The notes under the pieces: generated by a model
Databases searched by the model: none
Told to the model about the DNA's origin: nothing
Seen by the model: only the letters and a program-made list of their open reading frames with translations
Part shown: positions 1 to 10,334 of the stretch, one piece after another
Layout: each line of letters starts with the position of its first letter
Numbering within the stretch: the stretch's first letter is position 1
NCBI GenBank assembly: GCA_039619475.1
Contig: CM077116.1
Span: forward strand, 280,937,258-281,001,257
DNA: 64,000 bases
Direction of reading: 5' to 3'
Origin: Icerya purchasi
Taxonomy: Eukaryota > Arthropoda > Insecta > Hemiptera > Monophlebidae
Program-made: the position numbers and the translations under genes

Positions 1-360
1 ATTACAAACGCTACGGGTGAACGTAACTTTCCGAAATTAAAGCTAATCAAAAGTTAATGGCGATTGAAAATGATGTATTGGAAAAGGTTTCCTTCCAAAA
101 TGTTTTAAGCGATTTTGTATCTAAAAAAGTTAGAAGAGTACATATTTAAATATATTTTACTTTACAAAACGATTTAATAAAAAAATACGCATATTTTCCT
201 TTCATTTGTTACAAAATTTAACTTCCCGCTGAAAAAATTGAAAATTTTCAATAATTTGGAAAGTTATTATTTTCACCCCAATTTTCAAAAATCGAGTTTT
301 CATTAAATCTTCACATTTTGAGGTCTTAGAAAGCTATTCTGATTATTTTTGCGATGATGT
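1..360. other. AT-rich non-coding DNA
   Basis: No gene, RNA gene or recognisable mobile element is visible. The stretch is AT-rich with short homopolymer runs and runs directly into the repeat that follows. Confidence 0.5.
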
Positions 361-1000
361 CCTAATGTGTGTGTGTGTGTATGTAAACATTTTATAACTT
401 TTGCACGGCTTGGCCAATGGAAAATCGGTTTGCGGTATTCGAAAAGGTTCCATTAAACTTAGATTTCCTGAAAATTTGAATCGATTCGACTAGGTAGACT
501 TTGAGAGATTTCAAAAATAAAATTGTCAAAAAAAAGTTTTTTTGAAATAACTTTTAGACTCTTGTGCCGATCAATTCCAAAAAACTAATCAGCTTTATTC
601 CCAAAAAAAATTCGTCGAATGCCGTAAACCACGTCTCAATCGATTGTTTCTTTTGAGAGATATCGACAAAAATTTTTCAAAAAAGTGTTTTTTTGAAATA
701 AATTTCAAATTTCTTATCGGATCTTTTTTTTTCTGTAATAAATCATCCTTTTCTGCTTAAAAGACTGCGTCAAATTCCATCAATTGCATGCCAATCGATT
801 GACTCGTTCAAGAGATATCGCAGTTCCAAAATTTAAAAAAAAGTGTTTTTTGAAATTACTTTCAAATTTCTTGATAGATTGTTTTTATTATGCGTCGAAT
901 GCTGCAAACCACATTTCGATCGGTTGATTTGTTCAAGCGATATCGAAATTCAAAATTTTCAAAAAATTGTTTTATCAAATAGTTACTAGATTTTTGAGTT
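361..1000. repeat. Diverged tandem repeat, about 160-bp units
   Basis: A short (TG)n tract opens the block. After it, at least three degenerate units recur, each combining a phrase like CGTCGAATGC..AAACCAC, a phrase like CAATCGATTG, the string AGATATCG, and then an A/T run with GTGTTTTTTGAAAT followed by TTTCAAATTTCTT. Units lie near 520-690, 690-850 and 850-985. No coding potential is seen. It looks like an old interspersed repeat with internal tandem structure; the family is not recognised. Confidence 0.55.
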
Positions 1001-3480
1001 CGAAGAGCTCAATAATGTAAAAGGGTAAAGGGGCCCTGAGACGTGCATTGCCTAGAGACCCCGACATAGTTAATCCGGCCTTGCTTATAGATAAGGAGTA
1101 ATTGTGCTGTTTTACTCATTAAATTGTTTCTAAATATTGTTGTAATTTGAAATTTGGCGCCGATTCTAAAAAGTATTAATGTTGTTTAAGAATCATCCTC
1201 ATATCTTTAAGTTTAAAATATATTATCTTTTATTGAATAATTATTTTTTACTTTTCAGTTTAGATCGATTAAATTTTTAGAGTAAATCTTAAAGTCGGTA
1301 ATTTAGAAGTATCTAAACCATTAAAAATTATAAATAGTAGTTTAATTAAGAATTACACCAACATAGGTTGAGTAAAAATCATTTCCTTATACTACTCATA
1401 GTCATGTTTGGAAACTTTTTATTACAGTGATCTCACCTTATGTCTTGAATTCACTTATGATTAAAGTTTTCAATGTAACTATTTATGCGTTATTTGTATT
1501 AAAAATTATGTACAGTATAAAGAAATAATTTTTTCTTTTTCGTTAGAGTCACCTCGATAACGGAAATATCTATTTCAGTATCCAATAGTTCTGTACAATC
1601 TCCTTTTTTTTTTTTTTTTTTAAACATACCATTAAATTATATTTGTTATTTACGGATGATTGTCGTAGTCTTTTTTGGTAAATTTCATTTTTAATTCTTT
1701 GATGATGAAAACGGTATTTGTAATTTTAATGATATACTTTTTAAATAATAATTTGAACAAATACAATTTGTTTTTTCACCGAGCGGGCAAGAACAATGCG
1801 GTATGTGGTTATGCTGATCACTCACAACTGTTACTGATCGCATGTTTGGTTGTTATAATGTAGGCGTTGCCGAATTCGTGAACTTTTAGAATATAAGAAA
1901 TTAAGTAATAAAAATAAAAACAAATAAACAAAATACATTATATATGGAATTTTACTTACAAAATAAATAACTGAAACGTTTAAGTTATATATTTTAACAA
2001 TTTCATATTTATTTAATCTGATTTTGTTTCTTTTTATTATTGTCTGTCTTTGTATATTATACACCATGAGTATAAATTTATAATCCAATTTTTTTTTTTT
2101 TTTTTTTTAGATTAATGATTAAGATGCTACGAATGGTACATGTTGTTCCTTTGTTTCTACTTATTATCCAGATATGTAGGAGAACAATAACGAAATATTA
2201 TAATATTAAGCTACAAATACGACTATAGATTGAGCAATGATAAAACCGACTGACAAGCTGAAACGTATCCACAAGATAGAGATAGTGTCAAAAAAAATAG
2301 TTGCAACATTTTAGATTTTTCGTTCTACACTTTACCGTCTGTCATTTATTATAATCTTGGAAATCCGCAAAAATGACTGTTATTTTTACGCTAGAGGTAA
2401 AAAGAAATTCTGATACGTTTTTACGTTATTTATAGAAATAATGAAAAGTTTTTACATCACGGAAGTGCGTTATGGAAGTTGCAATAGAAATTCCTAGACA
2501 AATCGTAAATTGAACTTATCTGTTTAAAAAAAAAAAATTCGATTATAATGAACAAAAAAAAATGTAATTTCGTAAATAATGACCTGGTCAGTTGAAACCG
2601 TCCTTCTGAAGAAATTATAGAAGACTTTTCAACTGAGATTACCCCCTGAACCTCGAATTGAGTAGCTTTACTGACTATGCCGTTTTTCGAAAAATTAAAT
2701 AAATATGTTATAAGTATGAGACAAAAAATGGTTACAAACGTTATGGAATATTCGATACAAAAATGTTATACGTGTAACCATAAAAATGACGGTGATTAAT
2801 ACATATGTTTAAAATAATTCAGGCCCGGTCTTTACAGAAAGCTAGATGCGTCGCCTGTTGCTGTAAATTTATTAAAAATGAAATATTAAAATATATATAT
2901 TACAGAAATACTAACCGAGTTCTGGTAAATATTACACAATAAAGAACTAATTTCAGCAAATCTTAGCAATGCTGTTATAATTGCGCAACACAAATGTTTA
3001 TCGTTTATTATACGCGATAAAATTGTATTTTTCAGATATAATTGCTCAAATTTATCTTATACTACGAAATTTTTTTGTGCCTCTTTATTACGCCATGTTA
3101 TTACGTATGTCATCGAAATAAATACGAAAGTACCGTCATCGTTACTTTCTCTGCGTTTCATTTTTTTAATTCCGGCCATTAAGTTTACAACAGAAGTTTC
3201 TATTTTAGTTACTACGAAGTATACAAAATGACGGCAACAAATCATTACTTGTTCAAACACATACTTCAGACGTTATCACGTAATTATAATAAACGGCTTA
3301 TAATTTGGATAAAACAGTAGTCGTCGTAACATATACAGAAATAGACGCAGTGAACGACGAAAGAGCAACCGAAATTATATAATTCATTTTTTAAGCCAAT
3401 TTCATGAAAATACGAACGATAAGATTTCATAAACCAGATAGCCTTCTGGAAATTTAAAAAATTAAAAAAATTTCAATCCG
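1001..3480. other. AT-rich intergenic DNA, no gene seen
   Basis: Only short ORFs of low-complexity composition occur here, none with a recognisable domain. Two poly(T) tracts (about 1603-1621 and 2091-2110) could be the poly(A) ends of old minus-strand retroposons, but nothing identifiable lies next to them. A GC-richer patch near 1030-1080 was not identified. Confidence 0.5.
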
Positions 3481-3482
3481 CA

Positions 3483-3660
3483 TTTTTTTTTTTTTTTTTT
3501 TAAAACTGGCCTGGTTGTAAATACCATTTGGCCATTAACTATTTATTAAATTAAATCAGTCTATTTCTTTTTGGCCGCCACTGGGAATCGAACTATTGAC
3601 CACTATCTCAACGATCAAGAGTTCATGCCACTAGGCTATCGCGACGGATTCGAACGCCAT
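3483..3660 (-). mobile_element. tRNA-derived SINE with poly(A) tail
   Basis: On the minus strand, a tRNA-like head contains an RNA polymerase III A box TAGCCTAGTGG (complement of 3628-3638) and a B box GTTCGATTC (complement of 3584-3592), both full matches to the consensus (TRGYNNARNNG and GWTCRANNC). The head is followed by a short AT-rich body, a stem-loop with arms TGGCC/GGCCA plus TGGT/ACCA (3507-3533), and a poly(A) tail seen as poly(T) at about 3483-3501. This order of tRNA head, body, 3' hairpin and poly(A) is that of a SINE mobilised by a LINE. A plain tRNA pseudogene is less likely because of the tail. Confidence 0.7.
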
Positions 3661-3725
3661 ATTGTTTTTTGAAAATCAATCAAATTATTCTGTCAATTTT
3701 TCTTTCTGATCATAAACCATTATTA

Positions 3726-4990
3726 TTATTTTTTTTTTTTTAAATGGGTTTATATCAAATGACATTAGCCTAAGAAAAGGGAATAAGGAACAATAAATTT
3801 ATATTCTTATGCGTTTAAGGACAGAGGATAAAAATAATTTAGGAGCAGGAATAGCCGAAACAGAAGGAAATGAGAGAATAAAAGCCATAAGGAGTAGGAA
3901 TATCAAGCTTTAACAGTGAAGAATAGATGAACGATTGCTGAGGAGGCTACACATTCAAATAAAATGTGATCAGCATCACAAGAGAAGTATATGGAAGCGG
4001 GTTGAAAAGGACAGAATGAAGTGGATGCAGATGGAAACTGAGAAAATGATGCAGGGAGGAGACTATGGTTAAAGCGAAGGCGACAAATAGCAGAGATTGT
4101 AGAGCGTTCAAGAGAGAGAGAGAGAGCAAGTATCAAGAAAACTATGAATGAAGTTGAAGAGATAGCTGAATAGAGAGATAAAAGGAGACAGGATTAGAAA
4201 ATGAAGAAGGATATGAGTTGAGTCATAGCCTGGAATGAACGACTGAAGAAAGAAGAGCAATATTATGGGCTGGAAATGGAAGAGCGGCTAAGGAATCCAC
4301 CACCCCACTGCCCTCAATACTGAAATGACCAAGAATACACTGAAGGTCGATCTCGCTCGAGTGGAGGAGGAAAAGATCATGAATGAGAAAGCGTACGAGA
4401 AGTATTACGTAATCAGAAGAGAGAGCAGGAAGAGAAGATGAGATAGTTTGCAAAACCCTTTTAGAATCCGGGATAATGAGAATTTTATAGAAAGCCAATG
4501 ATGAGGAAACAAAAAGAACAGCGCGTAGAATAACAGCAGATTCCGCATAGAAAATCGAACGAACGGAGGGAAGCTTAAAAGTTTGAGAATCTAATTGAAG
4601 TCAGGACAAAAAAGACAGAACCAACTCCACTTGACCCTTTAGATCCGTCCGTACAAGATAGTGATGTGTGAAAGAAAAAAAAGGAATCTGAAGCATAGGA
4701 AAATTCAGCTCTGGCGACATATTGAAGAACGGAGTTAGAAGAGAACGGTAAAGAAAGACAATTAATAGGATGAAGGAAACTAGAAGAACTGAAAGAGAAA
4801 TAGAATGAAAGGCGAAAATTGACGAAGATGAGCAGAAATATAGGGAGAATAAAGTTGGAGTTTTGTCAGAGGAAAATCGCCATTTATGAAGGATAGAAGA
4901 GTAGGAAAAAACCATTATTTCAACAAGGCAGTTTATTGTATAAGCGGGGAAACGACTTGTCACAATTTCATCGAGAACACGTGCAATCTC
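3726..4990 (-). mobile_element. LINE family A, decayed 3' part with RNase H
   Basis: Read on the minus strand from right to left, the fragment ends in a poly(A) tail (poly(T) near 3727-3741). The frame at 4223-4498 carries an RNase H remnant (SSDYVILLVRFLI, then a degenerate GHFSIEG) and the frame at 3903-4136 carries RLRFNHSLLP and CDADHILFEC. The same phrases occur in the better copy at 35140-36571, which identifies the family. Frame changes and stops separate the pieces, so it is a dead copy. The 601-codon-scale region near 4601-4963 is probably the segment between RT and RNase H, but is too decayed to align by eye. Confidence 0.7.
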
Positions 4991-5779
4991 TTTTTACTGG
5001 GTTAGAAAAGAATAAATAAAAATACCGGACAGTGTTATTAAAGAACTTTACGCTATACTTAATATTTTTTACTGATTTCTGTGAAACCAAATTTAATTTA
5101 TGCCCATGGCGTACTATAAATGACGCTGGGAAATATTTCGATTTAACTTAAACGGAAAATGCATTGCCATGTATCAACATTTGGGCTACTAACTTATTTC
5201 TTTAGTGAAATTTATCTAAAAAAAAAAAAAAAAAAAAAAAACCTTTTAGAATTCGATCAGCCATTCAATCATCATCTGACATTTAAGAATCTAATAAATC
5301 TTTCCTTAATCTTGCACTGTGAACACATTGAGAAAAGTTATAGAAACACTGCGACTTATTAGAAATAATATCCATTAATTCATCAACAGCGAAAAATTTT
5401 GCTTCTAAAACTTCGTGTTTTTAATAATTTCCATTAGTTTTCCAAAGCAGGTTTCGATTAAGTTGTTTTGAATTGCTCCAGATTAATTACTAAAACCAGG
5501 ATAATTTTTTATATGAATTTGTAATTGACCATCATGTTTCGTCAATAACACCCTATAATTTTCTCGGTTCGTCGAATTTTCGAATTTACTAGTTCGTGAA
5601 ATGACAATTTTTGAAGCGCTAACAAACGAGTTATACTTAAGCTTTTGAAGTATATAACGATTACTCTTAACATTTTCATTATGATGCTCTATATTTTCTT
5701 TATAAGCTTTGCTTAAGAAAAATCCTATTCTATTTTCGCTTCCAGTTCGTGTAATCTGTTTATATAAATAAAAGAAATA
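4991..5779. other. AT-rich DNA, no gene seen
   Basis: Nothing recognisable apart from a poly(A) run at about 5220-5240. The short ORF spanning this run is low complexity and is not considered a gene. Confidence 0.5.
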
Positions 5780-5900
5780 TTTTTTTTTTTTTTTTTTTTT
5801 TATTAAATGGGCTCGGTGTTAACACTGAGCCAACTACATGGACTTTGATCACCTACTCAGATTCTGAGGTGATCGGAGGTAGAAGTTTTTATCTATATTT
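5780..5900 (-). mobile_element. 3' end of a minus-strand retroposon with hairpin
   Basis: A poly(T) tract of about 20 nt is followed by GGCTCGGTGTTAACACTGAG plus CC (5810-5831), a near-perfect palindrome, and by a second inverted repeat GATCACCT..AGGTGATC. On the minus strand this reads as a retroposon 3' end with a stem-loop just before the poly(A) tail, the arrangement seen at several other LINE and SINE ends in this window. No tRNA-like head is visible, so whether it is a SINE or a truncated LINE is open. Confidence 0.5.
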
Positions 5901-6060
5901 TCTCTAATACTAATTTTACCGGTCACTTTTATTTTTACTTATATCTGTATTATAGTGGATATTTTCTTTCTTTTTAGTTTCTGCTGCGCAGAGGTTTTGT
6001 CTTGGCGTAGACAAGTTCTACAGAATAGATCTCCTAAAAAAGATCCAAGCAATTTTACAA

Positions 6061-6864
6061 AATATCAGTAGTAAAACTAATGTGTCGAAAGGACAATTAA
6101 GGGAAAAAACTTTTAAACGTGAACAGAAAGATCAAACTATACGAAATCTTAATTCTATTGATACTGATGTCGGAAAAATTTCGGTTATGCTAGAAGAGCT
6201 TTCCAAAATACTTAATACAAAAGTTGCTGAAACCACTACTATTGTTAAGGATGTCCTCCACAATGCAATGACAACTAATAAACGTACGTTTTCCGACGTA
6301 GTAAATAATAAAAAAACTGTCCTAAAGAACAAAATTATTATTAAATCAGATAATATCGATTCTTTTGATAAAAATCTAAAAGAAAAAATATGTCCATATA
6401 AATCTGAAATTCGCGTTACTTTTTACAAAAAAAACCAATAAAAATACCGCTATTATTAATAGGGCGTCTAAAGATGACACTAACAAGTTTCAGCAGGAAA
6501 TCACCTACAAAATAACTGATGTTACTACCCGCGTAAAAAAACTCAGAGATCCAACTATTCTAATATTCCGAACTAATAACATCACAGAAATAGAAGTCGA
6601 AAATTACTTCCTCAATGTGTTTGACGAGAAGCCTATTTCAATTAACAAAGTTAGCAATGAAAAGGCTAGTCGAATATACGTACGACTGACTCCTCAAATC
6701 TATCAAAAACTACCAACTGAAAGGAGGATTAGAATTAATTGGGAGACTCTCGCTTTTGTAGATGCCATTTCTGCGATGTATTTTTGCAATATGTGTCATA
6801 AATACGGTCACTCTGAAAAAATCTGCCGTTCAGATGAATCTTACATCAACTTTGTTAGTATGTA
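6061..6864 (+). pseudogene. LINE ORF1 (gag-like, zinc knuckle), frameshifted
   Basis: The first part (ATG-less frame from 6082 to 6441) is lysine-rich with coiled-coil-like heptads. Reading continues after a frame change in an A-run near 6430 as ..IINRASKDDTNKFQ.. and on through 6617-6864, ending with a zinc knuckle CNMCHKYGHSEKIC of the CX2CX4HX4C type. A basic N-terminal half and a C-terminal knuckle are the layout of LINE ORF1 proteins, which bind the element RNA as chaperones. It lies just before LINE RT sequence, but the endonuclease that should come between is missing, so ORF1 and that RT could come from different elements. Confidence 0.6.
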
Positions 6865-6867
6865 ATT

Positions 6868-8105
6868 GCAACAATATTAGAAAAGTACGTAGCAAATAAT
6901 CTAACGAAGTGCCTACAAGAAAATAGGCTAATTGACAAAACACAATACAGATTTCAAAAAGGAAAATCCACAATCGGTGAGCTTACCGAAAAAATAAGAG
7001 ATAGCTTTGAAGAGGGAAAGAAGGTGTTGATAACGTTTATAGATCTTACTAGAGCATTTGGGGAACGGTTGATCAGAAAATAATCATAAACGCATTAGAG
7101 GAAATAGGAATAACGAATAGTTTAAAAAAATGGTTTCAAAGTTATTTAACACCGAGGAAAACATGTGTAAATATATCTTAAATGTGCAAAGTGAAAAAGA
7201 GGAGATGAATGTAGGAGTACGGCAGAGTAGCAACTTAGCACTAATACTGTTTATTGTATATACACATATGGTCTCTGTATAAGGAGAATTAAGTTACAGT
7301 GAGGTAGTCTCGTACGCGGATGATATATGACAATAGCTACGTCACATAAAGATGTTAAGGAGACAGACATACGGATGCAAAAAGATCTAATAACAATAAG
7401 TAAATGGGCACACGATAAAAGTCTAAGAATTCATGTAAAAAAGACTAATGGTACTACGTATGAAAAGGAACACAGCTCCGATTTGTGTTGTCCAAATATA
7501 ATAATGCACTCGAATGAATTTGCATACTCGATTAAGGAGGAAGAAATAAATGTGAAACGACTAACTGTCAAAAGTCAGACATAGTAACACAGTATAAACA
7601 TTTTTGGGGAGTAATGATGGACCAACACTTAGGATGGGACATACATATGGAATACATTGCAAAGAAAATAAGAGCAGTTTTACCAGCTTTATATACATTA
7701 AAGAAATATGCAACAAATGAAACATTAAAAGTACATTATTATGCCCTAGTAGAGTCGAGGATCAGATATGGAATTCAAGCATGGGGAATGGCGGGAAAAG
7801 CATACTTGGGGAAAATAAATAAACTGCAAATTAAATGCTTGAAATTAATACCAAATCCTTAAAGGAGAGAAACCGATAGTGAAATAATTAAAAAAGAAAA
7901 CGCAATGAGCATAAGAGGAATGTAATTATTACTGAAGATATGGGAGTACATATCAGCAGAAAAGAAAATTGAATCGGAGGAAAAAATAAACACAGAATAC
8001 GAGTTGAGGGGAAAACTTTCGTACCAACTGCCGTTAGCAAGAACAAAGATGGAGGAGCAAACGGATAAATATATTATAACTCAGACGTTGAATAAAATAC
8101 CCAAA
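6868..8105 (+). mobile_element. LINE B, decayed RT and C-terminal part
   Basis: Fragments in changing frames show an RT start (YVANNLTKCLQENRLIDK, then KVLITFIDLTRAF), the catalytic box SYADD at about 7309-7323, and a post-RT region (7614-7862) with LKVHYYALVESRIRYGIQAW, a familiar phrase of non-LTR retrotransposons. Many stops and shifts make it inactive. The C-terminal codons run into a long open frame that then enters a different LINE near 8105. Endonuclease and N-terminal RT are absent. The clade is uncertain (R1- or jockey-like). Confidence 0.65.
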
Positions 8106-9773
8106 GAAATAACAATTTTGTCCTTCTTAATGACAACTCACCAACTCTCTACAAAGGTGCATACTCATACAGCTCGGTGGATCTGTCCTTTACTTCTCCC
8201 CACTTTGGTCTTAAATGTCATTAGAAAACTTTGGACGGTACCTTCGGCAGTGATCATGTTCCCATTATTCTTTCCTTTCAAGACCTTCTTCCTCCTCCTC
8301 CTCCTCCTCCTAATTATCCCAGACCTGCTCTCACTCCCAAATGGTCGTTCAATAAAGTTGATTGGGACAAATTCCGCTCAATCATCGACCTTTCTCTTCC
8401 TTACATACACTCACATACTGATCCTATTCAACAATATAACGCTTTTTCTAATTCCATTTCTTCTGCTCTTGATATCTCCTCTCCGCCACTTCATTATTCC
8501 AAAAAAAACTTACCTTCTGTCGTCCTCACTTTGGTGTAATAATGATTGCACGAACGCCTTCAAGGATAGTGTTTTCTCATTTCGACTCTTCCGGGCTAGT
8601 TCCTCCTTTTCCAACTTCATGGCTCACAAAAGGGCTAACGCCAAGGCTAGATTCATCCTTAAAATGTCCAAAAGAAATTCATGGCGAAATTTTTGTTCAT
8701 CCTTTTCTAGATCTACCTCCACTTCCCATCTTTGGAGAATGGCTAAAGCTTTTCGCTCCTCCAGCTCCGAACGCCCCTCACACTACAACCTTCCTTCAGA
8801 GAAGCTCTCTACTTTTCTTGATTCAATTGCTCCTTCCTATGTACCTTCCCTCGAGGAATCATTGGCTCCTCCTCTACCTGTCACATCTCCTTCTCACTTT
8901 TTCTCTTCTCCCTTCAGCTTCAATAAACTCTACGATTACTTGATCAGTTCTTCTAATTCTAGCCCAGGTATAGACGGCATCCCTATCCTTGTCCTCAAGA
9001 GTCTCTCTGAGTTAGCACTCAAAACACTTCTGTCAATCTATAATTCCTTCCTATACACTTTTGCAACTCCACCACTTTGGAATTCCTTTATTATTATTCC
9101 TATCCCGAAAAAGAAACCTAACTCCTTCCGTCCAATCTCTTTAGCCTCGTGTTTAAGAAAACTTTTTGAACACATGATTAATAAACGCCTGGTCTGGTGG
9201 CTAGAATATAACAATATTTTTCCCGATAATATCTTTGGTTTCCGTTCTGGCATTGGTGCTACTGACTGTATATCCTTGTTCCTTTCCGACATCTATAAAT
9301 CCTTCATTCATAGGAAATTTACTATCGCCGCGTTTGTTGATGCCACTGCTGCCTTTGACAATGTTCACTTACCTTCTTTACAAAATAAAATGCTTTCCAT
9401 TAACATCCCTCTTCAGTTTACTTCCTTAATTATCAATCTTTTCCGGAATAGAACAATTCGGCTTTCTACTCCCTTCTTGGACGATTCCAGATCAATTTTT
9501 CGAGGCCTTCCGCAAGGATCGTGCTTGAGTCCTACTCTTTTCAACATTTACTTTCACAGTCTTGCTACTCTTAACATCCCGCCTAAGTCCTTATTCTTCG
9601 CTGACGATATTCTCGTCTATTCCTCCTCTAATAATCTTTCTTCTGCCAATGAGGAGCTTAATTCCTCCCTTGCTATTTTGGAATTTTCGTTGTCTTCTCT
9701 TCATCTTTCTATTTCTCCTGAGAAGTCTGCTTCTGTAGTTTTTACATTTCGTCCCCTTTTAATCGTTCCTTAA
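8004..9773 (+). pseudogene. Long ORF fusing two LINEs; RT domain of LINE A
   Basis: This 589-codon frame has no single origin. Codons up to about 8105 encode the C-terminus of LINE B (ELRGKLSYQLPLARTKMEEQ). About 8106-8540 is an out-of-frame reading of LINE A endonuclease, giving a leucine-rich stretch that is not biological. From about 8547 on it is the true LINE A RT, with the RT boxes ending in FADD and SPEKSAS. The predicted whole protein should therefore not be used as one gene product. No host gene is implied. Confidence 0.75.
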
Positions 9774-10333
9774 TTAACCTTTTCCTATGTCAACTCCCTA
9801 TTCCTCTAGTTAACTCTTTCTGCTACCTTGGTGTCATTCTTAATAGTAATTTATCTTTTTCCGATCGTATCAACTATCTATGTACATTGGCTCTCAAGAG
9901 ATTAAATTTCCTAAAAGCGTTGTCCCCCCGGAAATGGGGTGGCGATCCGTATATTCTCCTCATACTTTACAGATCCGTTATTCTTTCTAAATTAGACTAT
10001 TGTTCTTTTCTTTATGCCAGTGCTCCCAAATCCCTCCTTACCAAACTTGATCGCATCCAAAACTCTTGTCTTCGCCTCTGTATTGGTGCTTTGAATTCTT
10101 CTCCAACTCCTGCTCTCCTGGCCGAAACTGGCTTCCTTCCTTTATTTATTCGAAAACTTTATCTCGATGAAAGATTCATGATTAAACGTCTTCATATTCC
10201 TCACTCGAAACTCGTGAATTCCTATCAATATATTCTGGACAACTGCCGTTTCTCTCCCAGAAAAATTCCAATCCTTTCACACAATCGACCATATATATTT
10301 CCTTTCCTATCTCTGAAAACCAATCACATATAA
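8106..10333 (+). mobile_element. LINE family A: endonuclease end, RT and linker
   Basis: The fragment starts inside the APE-type endonuclease (FVLLNDNSPTLYKGAYSYSS, then SDHVPIILSF near 8250, the SDH catalytic box). One in-frame TAG replaces a conserved Trp codon near 8220, a frameshift lies near 8540 and another near 9770. The RT domain follows with IPIPKK, FRPIS, AFVDATAAFD, GLPQGSCLSP and the catalytic FADD, then a post-RT segment (9887-10333) with LDRIQNSCLRLCIGALNSSP. It is cut off before RNase H, which is present in the same family at 35590-36549. Family A is an RNase H-bearing, I-like LINE. Confidence 0.8.
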
Positions 10334-10334
10334 A

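Noticed and set aside
1030..1080. GC-rich patch GGGGCCCTGAGACGTGCATT as a possible RNA gene
   Set aside because: No cloverleaf, polymerase III boxes or partner stem could be found.
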